Shown: one piece after another, positions 8,070-16,577 of the stretch
How positions within the stretch are numbered: position 1 is the first letter of the stretch
Layout of the letters: each line of letters starts with the position of its first letter
NCBI GenBank assembly: GCA_947492105.1
Contig: CANLMN010000005.1
Location: forward strand, 62,001 to 126,000
DNA length: 64,000 nt
Reading direction: 5' to 3'
Origin: an uncultured Aquimarina sp.
GTDB taxonomy: Bacteria > Bacteroidota > Bacteroidia > Flavobacteriales > Flavobacteriaceae
The notes under the pieces: model-generated
Database searches by the model: none
What the model was told of the DNA's origin: nothing
Seen by the model: only the letters and a program-made list of their open reading frames with translations
Translations under genes and position numbers: made by a program

Positions 8070-9263
8070 TTATGCTAGTACTTCCTGTACTTTATCCGCA
8101 GCTTCTTGGAAAAGTGTTGCACTTTGAACATCCAATCCACTACTATCGATCAATTCTTTTGCTATATCCGCGTTAGTTCCTTGTAAACGCACAATGATTG
8201 GCACTTTTATAGCATCTCCCATATTTTTGTACGCATCTACTACCCCTTGCGCTACACGGTCACAACGTACGATACCTCCAAAAATATTAATTAGGATAGC
8301 TTTTACCCCATCATCTTTCAATATCAAACGAAATGCTTCTTCTACACGTTTTGCATCGGCAGTACCTCCAACATCTAAGAAGTTTGCTGGCTCTCCACCT
8401 GCTTGCTTAATCAAATCCATAGTTGCCATTGCTAGTCCAGCTCCGTTAACCATACACCCTACATTTCCATCTAGATCAACATAATTCAACCCAACTTCTT
8501 TGGCTTCTACCTCTACAGGGTTTTCTTCTCTAATATCACGCATCTCTGCATAATCTTTGTGACGATACAGTGCATTCTCATCAAGACTTACCTTTGCATC
8601 AACCGCCATGATTTTGTTGTCACTAGTTTTGAGTACTGGATTAATCTCAAATAAAGAAGCATCACATCCTTCATAAGCACTATAAAGCGCGCTTATAAAC
8701 TTGGTCATTTCTTTGAATGCCATTCCACTCAACCCAAGGTTAAACGCTACACGTCTTGCCTGAAAAGGCAACAAACCTACAGATGGATCAATCTCTTCTG
8801 TAAATATCAAATGTGGTGTTTCTTCTGCTACTGTCTCTATATCCATTCCACCTTCTGTAGAATACATAATCATATTACGGCCTGTTGCTCGATTTAGCAA
8901 TACAGATATATAAAATTCATCTGGTTCGCTTTCTCCTGGATAATATACATCTTCTGTTACTAGTACTTGATGCACTCTTTTTCCTTCTGCAGAAGTTTGA
9001 GGAGTAACAAGGTCCATACCTATAATCTCACCTGCGATATCTTGAACTTCTTGTAGATTTTTGGCTAGTTTCACACCACCACCTTTTCCACGTCCACCAG
9101 CATGTACTTGTGCCTTGATCACATGCCATTGTGTGCCGGTCTCTGCTGTTAATTCTTTGGCTGCTGCTACGGCTTCTGTAGCATTATGCGCAACGATACC
9201 GCGCTGAATACGCACACCGAAGCTATTCAAAATCTCTTTTCCTTGATATTCGTGTAAGTTCAT
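8070..9263 (-). CDS. sucC: Succinyl-CoA synthetase (ADP-forming) beta subunit
   Basis: Beta subunit of the TCA-cycle enzyme that converts succinyl-CoA to succinate with substrate-level phosphorylation. At 397 residues it is of normal length. Visible features are the N-terminal MNLHEYQGKEIL, the ATP-grasp glycine loop GGRGKGGGVKLAKN, FEINPVLKT, and the C-terminal CoA-ligase segment GGTADAKRVEEAF with NIFGGIVRCDRVA. The alpha subunit gene sucD is not adjacent, which is usual in Bacteroidota. A clear terminator follows and a TAnnTTTG box precedes it. Confidence 0.97.
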   Translation of the reverse strand: MNLHEYQGKEILNSFGVRIQRGIVAHNATEAVAAAKELTAETGTQWHVIKAQVHAGGRGKGGGVKLAKNLQEVQDIAGEIIGMDLVTPQTSAEGKRVHQVLVTEDVYYPGESEPDEFYISVLLNRATGRNMIMYSTEGGMDIETVAEETPHLIFTEEIDPSVGLLPFQARRVAFNLGLSGMAFKEMTKFISALYSAYEGCDASLFEINPVLKTSDNKIMAVDAKVSLDENALYRHKDYAEMRDIREENPVEVEAKEVGLNYVDLDGNVGCMVNGAGLAMATMDLIKQAGGEPANFLDVGGTADAKRVEEAFRLILKDDGVKAILINIFGGIVRCDRVAQGVVDAYKNMGDAIKVPIIVRLQGTNADIAKELIDSSGLDVQSATLFQEAADKVQEVLA

Positions 9264-9296
9264 TGTTTCTTCTATTTATAAGTATCCCAAAAATAA

Positions 9297-9304
9297 CAAA
9301 TGTA
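9297..9304 (-). promoter_or_regulatory. -7 promoter box (TAnnTTTG) for sucC
   Basis: On the minus strand the bases read TACATTTG, matching the Bacteroidota -7 consensus, about 33 bases upstream of the sucC ATG. Confidence 0.5.
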
Positions 9305-9408
9305 TTAGGATTGAGACATCTTTTTTTTGGTAAAAATTCTATTGTTTTTTTAAGAATTGCACATAAAAATACTGTTTTTATGAGGCTTTTTTGACTAGAT
9401 CAACAAAA

Positions 9409-9999
9409 TTACCTTGGTCGGTAGCGAATCCCAACTCTAAGATACGCATCAAAAAGCGTACTTTTTCTTTCCTTCAACAGATCCAAAAACTCATTCATCA
9501 CTCCTGCTTCTGCCATAACAAAGAAGCGTTCTCCAATATTGACAACTACTCCTGCTCCGCCCATAGCTCCGAGCATAATTTCATTAGACACTTCGTCATC
9601 TTCAAGTTTTTGTCCATCAATTTTGACACTAGATGTATATCGAAAAGACGGCCCTACGGTAAGATATGGTCGCACTTCTTTGCCAAAATAATAACGGAAT
9701 TTGGGTGCAAACCCAAATTGCACTGCTTCTAGATCTTGATTTACGATCTCTTGCCCTATTGCTGTAATCACACTTTTACGTTGCACCAACTCTAAAGCAA
9801 ACACAAAACCTGTACGTGCTCGCTGATCCAACAAATATTCATAAGATCCATTAAGTACAAACCCAGTTCCATAGTCAGTTTCTGCATTTTCTAGGTTAAT
9901 TTTTGAAAACAAGGCTCCTCCAGACAATTCCCAGCGATATTGTGCAAATGCAGTAGTAGTCAATAGGACAAAAAGAATTCCTAAGATATTTTTTTTCAT
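9409..9999 (-). CDS. Outer-membrane beta-barrel protein (PorT-like)
   Basis: A 196-residue protein with a signal peptide (MKKNILGILFVLLTTTAFAQ) followed by alternating amphipathic strands typical of small outer-membrane barrels: YRWELSGGALFSKI, VLNGSYEYLL, VQFGFAPKFRYYFG, PYLTVGPSFRYTSS and the C-terminal DAYLRVGIRYRP. The ATG at 9999 is chosen because it places the signal peptide at the N terminus; the longer reading from 10074 adds a non-signal extension. It ends in Arg rather than the usual aromatic residue. Specific function unknown. Confidence 0.8.
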   Translation of the reverse strand: MKKNILGILFVLLTTTAFAQYRWELSGGALFSKINLENAETDYGTGFVLNGSYEYLLDQRARTGFVFALELVQRKSVITAIGQEIVNQDLEAVQFGFAPKFRYYFGKEVRPYLTVGPSFRYTSSVKIDGQKLEDDEVSNEIMLGAMGGAGVVVNIGERFFVMAEAGVMNEFLDLLKERKSTLFDAYLRVGIRYRPR

Positions 10000-10125
10000 T
10001 GTATTTGATTTAGGTTTTTTTAAAAAACAATTGTTCTGATAAAAATAAGGAAAAAGTTCAAACCTACTCTCCACAATACTTATCGACTATAAAACAAAAT
10101 TTATTCTGTTTTAGTATTCTGTTTT

Positions 10126-10230
10126 TTTGCGTGAGGGATAGTAGCGGTTACCCCGCAGTCTGACTACAAGGAAAGCACGAGGAGTATTAGCGGATAGCCC
10201 GACCCTTGGGGCACGGCACACTCCTTTTTT
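10126..10230 (+). ncRNA. Candidate structured RNA, conserved flavobacterial type
   Basis: A GC-rich island in otherwise AT-rich DNA containing GCGTGAGGGATAGTAGCGG and, later, AGCGGATAGCCCGACCC. I recall this pair of blocks from many Flavobacteriia intergenic regions. GGAGT near 10171 can pair with ACTCC just before a six-T run at 10225-10230, which would close a long hairpin and terminate it on the plus strand. It may correspond to a named Bacteroidetes RNA motif such as Flavo-1, but I cannot confirm that. It lies between two minus-strand genes. Confidence 0.45.
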
Positions 10231-10256
10231 CTAATTAAAAAATTTGCAGCTATATA

Positions 10257-10303
10257 AAAAAAGACAAAACCTGCTATTAGAAAGCAGGCTTTGTCTTTTT
10301 TTT
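10257..10303 (-). terminator. Rho-independent terminator of the ferredoxin gene
   Basis: AAAGACAAA then CCTGCT pairs with AGCAGG then TTTGTCTTT around a 7-nt loop, with one internal A-C mismatch and A/T tracts on both sides. It lies 27 bases past the ferredoxin stop. Confidence 0.82.
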
Positions 10304-10329
10304 ATATTCAGAAACGATGTGTACAATAT

Positions 10330-10725
<396 letters not shown>

Positions 10726-10772
10726 TTATTCCTTAAATGAAGGAGCAATAACATTATCTGCCTTAGAACTCC

Positions 10773-10780
10773 TACTTTTG
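10773..10780 (+). promoter_or_regulatory. -7 promoter box (TAnnTTTG) for acyl-CoA reductase
   Basis: TACTTTTG matches the Bacteroidota -7 consensus and lies 44 bases before the ATG at 10825, in the divergent region shared with ferredoxin. Confidence 0.5.
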
Positions 10781-10824
10781 CAGTTACAAAAATAAAGCCA
10801 ATACAGTTTATAAACAAGTAGCCG

Positions 10825-11886
10825 ATGACATTAAATGATCGAATTCATGCATTTGTAGCTTTAGGTAGCTTTCTGAATCAACTAAAAACTACTGAAAACA
10901 AGATAATTGAGTCACCATCACATGATCAAGAATTCTTTGAGCGTTTTCAAAATAAAATTCAATTTGCCAAACACCACAACGGATGGTTTACCCCTGAAAA
11001 TATTCTTTTTGCAATCGCGCAATGGGCAGAAGCCCTACAGCAAGAAAATTTAGCACCATGGATTAGCAACTATAAAGAAATAAGTAACTGTTCCAAAACG
11101 GTAGGGATTGTTATGGCAGGAAACATTCCTTTGGTCGGTTTTCATGATTTTCTATGCGTCCTCATCACTGGCCACAAAGCTGTAGTCAAATTATCCTCGA
11201 ATGATGCACAACTACTCCCTTTATTAGCAGAATACTTAATAACTATTGCACCAGATTTCAAAGAGTATATTGTTTTTACCACAGAAAAACTCCCTGAATT
11301 TGATGCCGTAATAGCAACAGGAAGCACCAATACCGCTCGATATTTTGAGCATTATTTTGCACACAAACCACACATCATTCGTAAAAACAGAAATTCGGTA
11401 GCTATCCTTACAGGAAAAGAAACACCCGAAGAATTTTTGGCACTAGGAACAGACATCTTTCAATATTACGGTCTGGGTTGCCGAAGTGTCTCCAAATTAT
11501 TTGTTCCCAAAGATTATGATTTTACATCATTTTTTGAAGCAATTTTCCCCTTTAGTCCTATAATGGATAGCGCCAAATACGCCAACAACTACGACTATAA
11601 CAAAGCTGTATACCTCATGAGTGAGTTTAAACTATGGGATAACGGATTTGTCATGCTCAAAGAAGACACAAGCCACTCCTCTCCCATCGCCACTTTGTTT
11701 TACGAAACCTATGAGAATGAATCCAAATTACTGGAACATTTAGAAAATGAAGCCGAAAAATTACAATGCATCGTAGGCAATCATTTTGATGGAGCAACGG
11801 TACAATTCGGCATGACACAACAACCAAAATTGCACGATTATGCCGACGGAATCGATATTTTGAAATTTCTATCCACGCTTTGTTAA
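10825..11886 (+). CDS. Acyl-CoA reductase (LuxC-related)
   Basis: A 353-residue enzyme of the LuxC-like aldehyde-dehydrogenase superfamily, which reduces acyl-CoA or acyl esters to aldehydes with NAD(P)H. Visible features are a nucleotide-binding segment VGIVMAGNIPLVGFHD, IATGSTNTARYFE, and a cysteine in YYGLGCRSVSKL that fits the catalytic thiol. It is shorter than luminescence LuxC, as usual in Bacteroidota, and no other lux genes are present. Its last 35 codons lie within the 119-bp direct repeat that reappears at 13714-13832 beyond the MACPF gene. The original next gene was probably serC. Confidence 0.88.
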   Translation: MTLNDRIHAFVALGSFLNQLKTTENKIIESPSHDQEFFERFQNKIQFAKHHNGWFTPENILFAIAQWAEALQQENLAPWISNYKEISNCSKTVGIVMAGNIPLVGFHDFLCVLITGHKAVVKLSSNDAQLLPLLAEYLITIAPDFKEYIVFTTEKLPEFDAVIATGSTNTARYFEHYFAHKPHIIRKNRNSVAILTGKETPEEFLALGTDIFQYYGLGCRSVSKLFVPKDYDFTSFFEAIFPFSPIMDSAKYANNYDYNKAVYLMSEFKLWDNGFVMLKEDTSHSSPIATLFYETYENESKLLEHLENEAEKLQCIVGNHFDGATVQFGMTQQPKLHDYADGIDILKFLSTLC

Positions 11887-11899
11887 GAAAATGACAAAA
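11781..11899 (+). repeat. 119-bp direct repeat, left copy (end of acyl-CoA reductase)
   Basis: Bases 11781-11899 are identical, position by position, to 13714-13832. The copy covers the final 35 codons including the TAA stop and 13 bases after it. The flanking bases differ on both sides (A versus C before, G versus A after). Confidence 0.95.
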
Positions 11900-11928
11900 G
11901 CAAATTTGAGTTGATTTCCATTAGTCAC

Positions 11929-11964
11929 AAAAAAAAGGGATGACTTCAATATAGTCAACCCTTT
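11929..11964 (-). terminator. Rho-independent terminator of the MACPF gene
   Basis: AAAGGGATGACT pairs with AGTCAACCCTTT around a 7-nt loop with one A-A mismatch. On the minus strand it is followed by eight Ts. It lies within the inserted unit, just past the MACPF stop. Confidence 0.8.
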
Positions 11965-11996
11965 ACTAATATTTAATCTACAAATATTCTAAAAAA

Positions 11997-13610
11997 TTAT
12001 TTGATTTCTGATGGATAAACATAAATTTGTTTACTTAAACTATTTTGAAGCCTATAACCTGCTCTCGCTTTTCCTATTTCACTATAATCAGTAGTATAAA
12101 AATGATCTTTCACCTCCTCATTCCAATACCTATATAATTGTGTGGTATATTTTTCTTTTGTTTTAAAAGCAAACATCCGTGCATTCGATTGAATTTCAAA
12201 ACCGTCTCTACCATTCTTAAGTTCATCATAATCCATAGTATAAAAATGATCTTTTATACGCTCATTCCAATATCTATATAAAGGAACAGTATTACTCAAA
12301 ACAGACACTTCAAACACATAAGCCTCCACCCCTTGTAAGATGTAACCAGACCTCTCATCACCTATTTCACTATAATTAGTAGTATAAAAATGATCTTTTA
12401 CACGCTCATTCCAATATCTATATAATGGTCGTAAATTATCCCAAATTGCAAAAATTTCATTACCAAAATTTGGTTTTAACGGAACAAGTTTAGCGCCATT
12501 TTTAGCTTTATTTATATTATCATTAACTACAGTCAATAAATTATTAGCATCTGATTTTAAACTTTTTACTCCTGTACTTGCAACTATAAAGTTTAATCTG
12601 TTTTTTATTTCCACCCAACCTTGTAAGTTTTGATAACGCATTAGTTCAATCTCAAAAGCTTCTTTTAATTCAGGGTCATTTATCAATTCAGCATAAGGAG
12701 CTAGTTTAATTTTCAACGGAAAGGCTTCTCTTCTGTTATTATTTAAAAAACTAATCATTTGATTGTGGTTAGTATTCACATCAGCTGGAGTTTGTACAAT
12801 ATTAGCAGCAAAACCTTGTAAATTCGAAAAAACTTTAGCGTCAATATTCTGATTACTTATACTTTCTTCAATTGTCGTTGTTACAGAACCCGAAGCACTA
12901 ACATCAAAAACTTTTTCTATCTTAGACTTTAACCCTAGTTTTATTTCTGTTACGCTTTTGTTTTTCATTTTAGTTAAATCCAAAGTATAAACATGATAAG
13001 AAGCCCCTCCTCGAAGAATCTCTTTGGTATACATTGTACCATACCTTTCAAAAAAAGTCTGAAAATCTCTATCCTGAATTAACTTAAGAGCATCATCTTT
13101 TAATTTTGCTCCATCTTCAACTCTATACCTATATCTTTCAGAATTAATTCTCGCAACTGTACTTACATGCTTCGAATCTATATTAATTTCTCTTGTAAAA
13201 TTACCCGAAAAATCCCCTCCTACTGAAAGAAGCTCTGCCATTGTAAAATCTGCTTTAACCTCAAAGCTTACATTAGTTTTTCTCAAAAAATCATTAGCTG
13301 TCTCAGCACTAAAAAAATCAACTCTAGGTTTTGTACTGTTAACAAATTGTTCTATTATGTACTCTTGATCAAAAGCAGTTCTAAATACTCTATCGTACAA
13401 AGGACTATACCCAAAACCAGCAGTTTCAGGCAAATTGGCTTTTGCAAGACTTATTCCTTTTAATTCATCAATTTGATTTTCTGGCTCTATTGATTCTTCA
13501 GAACAAGATAGAAATAAAAGAAGTATACAAATTGTAAAAAAATCTTTTAATAGTCTAATTTTCATTTGATTTGTTTTCATTTGATTTGTTTTCATTTGAT
13601 TTGTTTTCAT
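11997..13610 (-). CDS. MACPF-domain lipoprotein with three DUF5648 repeats
   Basis: A 537-residue predicted lipoprotein (lipobox LLFLSC, Cys36). The residues after Cys are acidic (SEES), which in Bacteroidota often marks surface export. The MACPF signature is YGTMYTKEILRGG (190-202), with Met in the usual His position, so a pore-forming fold is likely for about 65-390. The C terminus carries three copies of a roughly 45-residue unit (LYRYWNE...DHFYTT), matching the DUF5648 repeat, which I infer to be a binding module. Four in-frame ATGs at 13610, 13595, 13580 and 13565 arise from a 15-bp tandem repeat; only the last sits normally before the signal peptide. By analogy with Bacteroidales secreted MACPF antimicrobial proteins it may kill competitors. 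It sits between two copies of the acyl-CoA reductase 3' end. Confidence 0.88.
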   Translation of the reverse strand: MKTNQMKTNQMKTNQMKIRLLKDFFTICILLLFLSCSEESIEPENQIDELKGISLAKANLPETAGFGYSPLYDRVFRTAFDQEYIIEQFVNSTKPRVDFFSAETANDFLRKTNVSFEVKADFTMAELLSVGGDFSGNFTREINIDSKHVSTVARINSERYRYRVEDGAKLKDDALKLIQDRDFQTFFERYGTMYTKEILRGGASYHVYTLDLTKMKNKSVTEIKLGLKSKIEKVFDVSASGSVTTTIEESISNQNIDAKVFSNLQGFAANIVQTPADVNTNHNQMISFLNNNRREAFPLKIKLAPYAELINDPELKEAFEIELMRYQNLQGWVEIKNRLNFIVASTGVKSLKSDANNLLTVVNDNINKAKNGAKLVPLKPNFGNEIFAIWDNLRPLYRYWNERVKDHFYTTNYSEIGDERSGYILQGVEAYVFEVSVLSNTVPLYRYWNERIKDHFYTMDYDELKNGRDGFEIQSNARMFAFKTKEKYTTQLYRYWNEEVKDHFYTTDYSEIGKARAGYRLQNSLSKQIYVYPSEIK

Positions 13611-13615
13611 TTGAT
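13563..13615 (-). repeat. 15-bp tandem repeat carrying the start codon
   Basis: The unit ATGAAAACAAATCAA occurs three times in tandem and is followed by a fourth ATGAAAA. Each unit is five codons (MKTNQ), so changes in copy number keep the frame and only alter the N-terminal extension before the signal peptide. Confidence 0.9.
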
Positions 13616-13713
13616 ATATACTTTAGTGTCATAACAAAGAAAAATGTTACCCTAATTTTAAAAATATTCAAAACTGTAATTCTATATTTTTAAAATGGTT
13701 TGAAATACCCTCC

Positions 13714-13832
13714 TCATTTTGATGGAGCAACGGTACAATTCGGCATGACACAACAACCAAAATTGCACGATTATGCCGACGGAATCGATATTTTGAAATT
13801 TCTATCCACGCTTTGTTAAGAAAATGACAAAA
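13714..13832 (+). repeat. 119-bp direct repeat, right copy (orphan end of acyl-CoA reductase)
   Basis: A perfect second copy of 11781-11899 containing the last 35 codons of acyl-CoA reductase with no gene attached upstream. The repeat-to-repeat distance is 1,933 bp. It marks the far boundary of the unit that carries the MACPF gene. Confidence 0.95.
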
Positions 13833-14001
13833 AATTATGCTTTTTATGATGTAAAAAATACAGATTATTAGCACCTTTGTTGCGTTTTTAAAAGGTCAGG
13901 AATTTTCTTATGGAAAAGACCTCTTGAACGGTTATTAAATAAGTTAATAAAACTCCTATAAAATGACACACTATCTTTTTAATTTATAAATAAAAAACCA
14001 A

Positions 14002-15066
14002 ATGAAAAAGCACAACTTCAGCGCAGGACCATGTATTTTACCACAAGAAGTATTTCAGGAAGCATCTCAAGCTTTACTAAACTTTAACGACTCTGGACTC
14101 TCTATTATAGAAATCTCGCACCGTAGCAAAGATTTTATAGCTGTAATGGAAGAAGCTTGTAGTCTAGCTCTAGAACTTTTAGGTTTGACAGGTAAAGGAT
14201 ATAAAGCACTATTTCTTCAGGGTGGTGCAAGCACACAATTCTTAATGGCTGCTTATAACTTATTAGAAAACAAAGCAGGATACATTAATACAGGAGCATG
14301 GAGCGCCAAAGCCATTAAAGAAGCTAAATTATTTGGTGACGTTGTCGAAGTAGCCTCTTCCAAGGACGCCAATTATAACTACATCCCAAAAGGATACGAG
14401 ATCCCTACTGGATTAGACTACCTGCACCTTACTAGCAATAACACCATTTTTGGGACACAAATTAAAGAGTTCCCAACTACAGATGCGCCACTAGTTTGTG
14501 ACATGAGTAGTGATATTTTTTCTCGGGAGATCGATTTTTCTAAATTTGGTATTATTTACGCAGGAGCTCAAAAAAATATGGGGCCTGCTGGAACTACATT
14601 GGTTGTACTCAAAGAAGAACTTCTAGGAAAAGTTTCTCGAACGATACCATCAATGCTAGATTATAGTATCCATGCAGACAAAGACAGCATGTTTAATACA
14701 CCACCTGTATTTGCTGTATACACATCTATGCTTACATTACGTTGGCTAAAGAAACTTGGTGGAATTGCTGCTGCCGAAAAAAGAAACATTGAGAAAGCAG
14801 ACCTTCTTTATAAAGAAATTGACCGTAATCCATTATTCAAAGGATTTGCAGCTAAAGAAGATCGTTCTACAATGAATGCTACTTTTAACCTAACAGATGA
14901 AGCGCATAAAGCAGCTTTTGATACTTTGTTAAAAGAAGGAAACATTAACGGACTCAATGGCCATAGAAGTGTAGGCGGATATAGAGCTAGTATGTACAAT
15001 GCTATGGAGCTAAGCAGCGTTGCTGCTGTAGTAGCATTGATGCAAGAATTGGAGAAAAAGGCATAA
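14002..15066 (+). CDS. serC: 3-phosphoserine / phosphohydroxythreonine aminotransferase
   Basis: PLP enzyme of phosphoserine synthesis, converting 3-phosphohydroxypyruvate and glutamate to phosphoserine; it also serves pyridoxine synthesis. The 354-residue protein begins KHNFSAGPCILP, as is typical. It has LFLQGGASTQF for phosphate binding, the PLP lysine in GAQKNMGPAGTT, and the C-terminal GHRSVGGYRASMYNA block. serA follows 106 bases downstream. Phosphoserine is also the expected substrate of the cysteate-synthase-like enzyme at 51942-52982. The MACPF unit lies directly upstream of its promoter region. Confidence 0.97.
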   Translation: MKKHNFSAGPCILPQEVFQEASQALLNFNDSGLSIIEISHRSKDFIAVMEEACSLALELLGLTGKGYKALFLQGGASTQFLMAAYNLLENKAGYINTGAWSAKAIKEAKLFGDVVEVASSKDANYNYIPKGYEIPTGLDYLHLTSNNTIFGTQIKEFPTTDAPLVCDMSSDIFSREIDFSKFGIIYAGAQKNMGPAGTTLVVLKEELLGKVSRTIPSMLDYSIHADKDSMFNTPPVFAVYTSMLTLRWLKKLGGIAAAEKRNIEKADLLYKEIDRNPLFKGFAAKEDRSTMNATFNLTDEAHKAAFDTLLKEGNINGLNGHRSVGGYRASMYNAMELSSVAAVVALMQELEKKA

Positions 15067-15172
15067 CACAATAGAGCCCTATTAGCTTCTATCTAGAATA
15101 CTAGCTAAAAAGACAGAGAGAATAAAAATAAAATTTTTCGCTTTTGCGAAAACACAATAAAATATAAATACA

Positions 15173-16123
15173 ATGAAAGTTTTAGCAAACGACGGTGTTT
15201 CACAAAGTGGTATTGATGCTTTGGAAAAAGCAGGTTTTGAAGTATCCACAACTACAGTTGCACAAGAACAACTACAGAATTATATCAATGACAACGATAT
15301 CACAGTACTACTTGTACGTAGTGCAACTACTGTACGTAAAGATATTATTGACAACTGCCCTAATCTAAAAATCATCGGTCGTGGTGGTGTAGGTATGGAC
15401 AATATTGATGTCGCTTACGCTAGAGAAAAGGGACTGCATGTAATTAATACACCTGCGGCTTCTTCGGGATCTGTAGCTGAATTAGTATTTGCACATTTAT
15501 ACGGATCCGTACGTTTCTTACATGACTCTAATCGTAATATGCCATTGGAAGGCGAAAGTAAGTTCAAAAATTTGAAAAAAGCTTATGCCGGTGGTGTAGA
15601 ATTACGTGGAAAAACACTTGGAATTATTGGTATCGGTCGTATTGGACAGGCTACAGCCAAAATTGCACTAGGTGTTGGAATGAAAGTTATCGTTTTTGAC
15701 CCATTCATCGAAAATGTAGACATCACTCTAGATTTCTACGATGGACAAAACATTACATTCCCAATAAAAACAGTAAGCAAAGAAGAAGTCTTGAAAAATG
15801 CTGATTTTATTACACTACATGTACCTGCTCAAAAAGAGTACGTCATCGGTAAACCAGAATTTGAATTAATGAAAGAAGGCTCTGGAATTATCAACGCTGC
15901 TCGTGGAGGTGTTATTGACGAAGTGGCACTAGTAGACGCCTTGGAAAGCAAAAAACTTGCTTTTGCGGGTCTTGATACTTTTGAAAGTGAGCCTACCCCA
16001 GCAATCAAAATATTAATGCAAAACAAAATCTCTCTAACACCGCATATTGGTGCTGCAACAGCAGAAGCGCAAGATCGCATTGGAGAAGAATTAGCTGATC
16101 AAATTATTAGCATTCTAAAATAA
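15173..16123 (+). CDS. serA: D-3-phosphoglycerate dehydrogenase, short form
   Basis: NAD-dependent D-2-hydroxyacid dehydrogenase that oxidises 3-phosphoglycerate in the first step of serine synthesis. At 316 residues it lacks the C-terminal ACT regulatory domain. Visible features are GRGGVGMDNIDV, the Rossmann loop GIIGIGRIGQATA, the catalytic Arg in NAARGGVIDE, Glu in DTFESEP, and His in LTPHIGAATAEAQDR. Because the ACT domain is absent, serine feedback through it is not expected. It forms a unit with serC and is closed by a strong hairpin at 16161-16191. Confidence 0.94.
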   Translation: MKVLANDGVSQSGIDALEKAGFEVSTTTVAQEQLQNYINDNDITVLLVRSATTVRKDIIDNCPNLKIIGRGGVGMDNIDVAYAREKGLHVINTPAASSGSVAELVFAHLYGSVRFLHDSNRNMPLEGESKFKNLKKAYAGGVELRGKTLGIIGIGRIGQATAKIALGVGMKVIVFDPFIENVDITLDFYDGQNITFPIKTVSKEEVLKNADFITLHVPAQKEYVIGKPEFELMKEGSGIINAARGGVIDEVALVDALESKKLAFAGLDTFESEPTPAIKILMQNKISLTPHIGAATAEAQDRIGEELADQIISILK

Positions 16124-16160
16124 CGACCGAATTTAAGCAACGGTCAAAACAATAGAAAAT

Positions 16161-16196
16161 AAGGCACTATTACAACTAGTAATAGTGCCTTGTTAT
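16161..16196 (+). terminator. Rho-independent terminator of serA
   Basis: A perfect 13-bp stem (AAGGCACTATTAC with its complement) and a 5-nt loop, followed by GTTATTTTA. Confidence 0.85.
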
Positions 16197-16245
16197 TTTA
16201 CATTCCGTACTAACATCATTTAAAAAATAATTACACTATTTATTA

Positions 16246-16403
16246 TTTGAATTTACCGGAAAGAAAAATTAAGATCTTTTTGTTTCAGTTTCAGCTTCAG
16301 TAGCAACATCAAGTACAGCCTTAGTTACAGCTTACTTTTATGCTTGAGCTGAGGCGAAAAAAGAAATTTTTATCTCAGTAAATTCAAAGGATAGACGGTA
16401 TTA
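16246..16403 (-). repeat. Family C palindromic repeat, copy C2
   Basis: Inverted relative to C1 and matching it along most of the length, including the GGAAAGAAAAATTAAGAT block, the CAACATCAAGTACAG block and the GAGGCGAAAAAAGAAA block. Confidence 0.75.
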
Positions 16404-16410
16404 CAGGCTG

Positions 16411-16577
16411 ATAACACCAAATTAACCATACAATGTCGCCTATCGACTTATTCTTTTTCCATATAAATATCTTATTCATATATCCCATAACTAAGATCAT
16501 GCAATAGAATCACAGTGTTTTTACATAAAAAATAATAGTGCCTTTGAGACGAATTTATATACCTCAATTGGCATAAT
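16411..16577 (+). repeat. Family B palindromic repeat, copy B1
   Basis: Starts ATAACACCAAATTA and ends CAATTGGCATAAT. It contains the B blocks TCGACTTATTCTTTTTCC, TATCCCATAACTAAGATCATG and CACAGTGTTTTTACATAAAA. Confidence 0.75.

Noticed and set aside
11781-13832. The 119-bp repeats as attachment sites of a site-specific integrase
   Set aside because: No integrase or recombinase gene lies between the repeats, the target is not a tRNA, and the repeat is longer than usual att cores; homologous integration or duplication is simpler.
13668-13874. 68-codon minus-strand frame next to serC
   Set aside because: It is largely the antisense of the duplicated acyl-CoA reductase end; the open frame is a by-product of the repeat.
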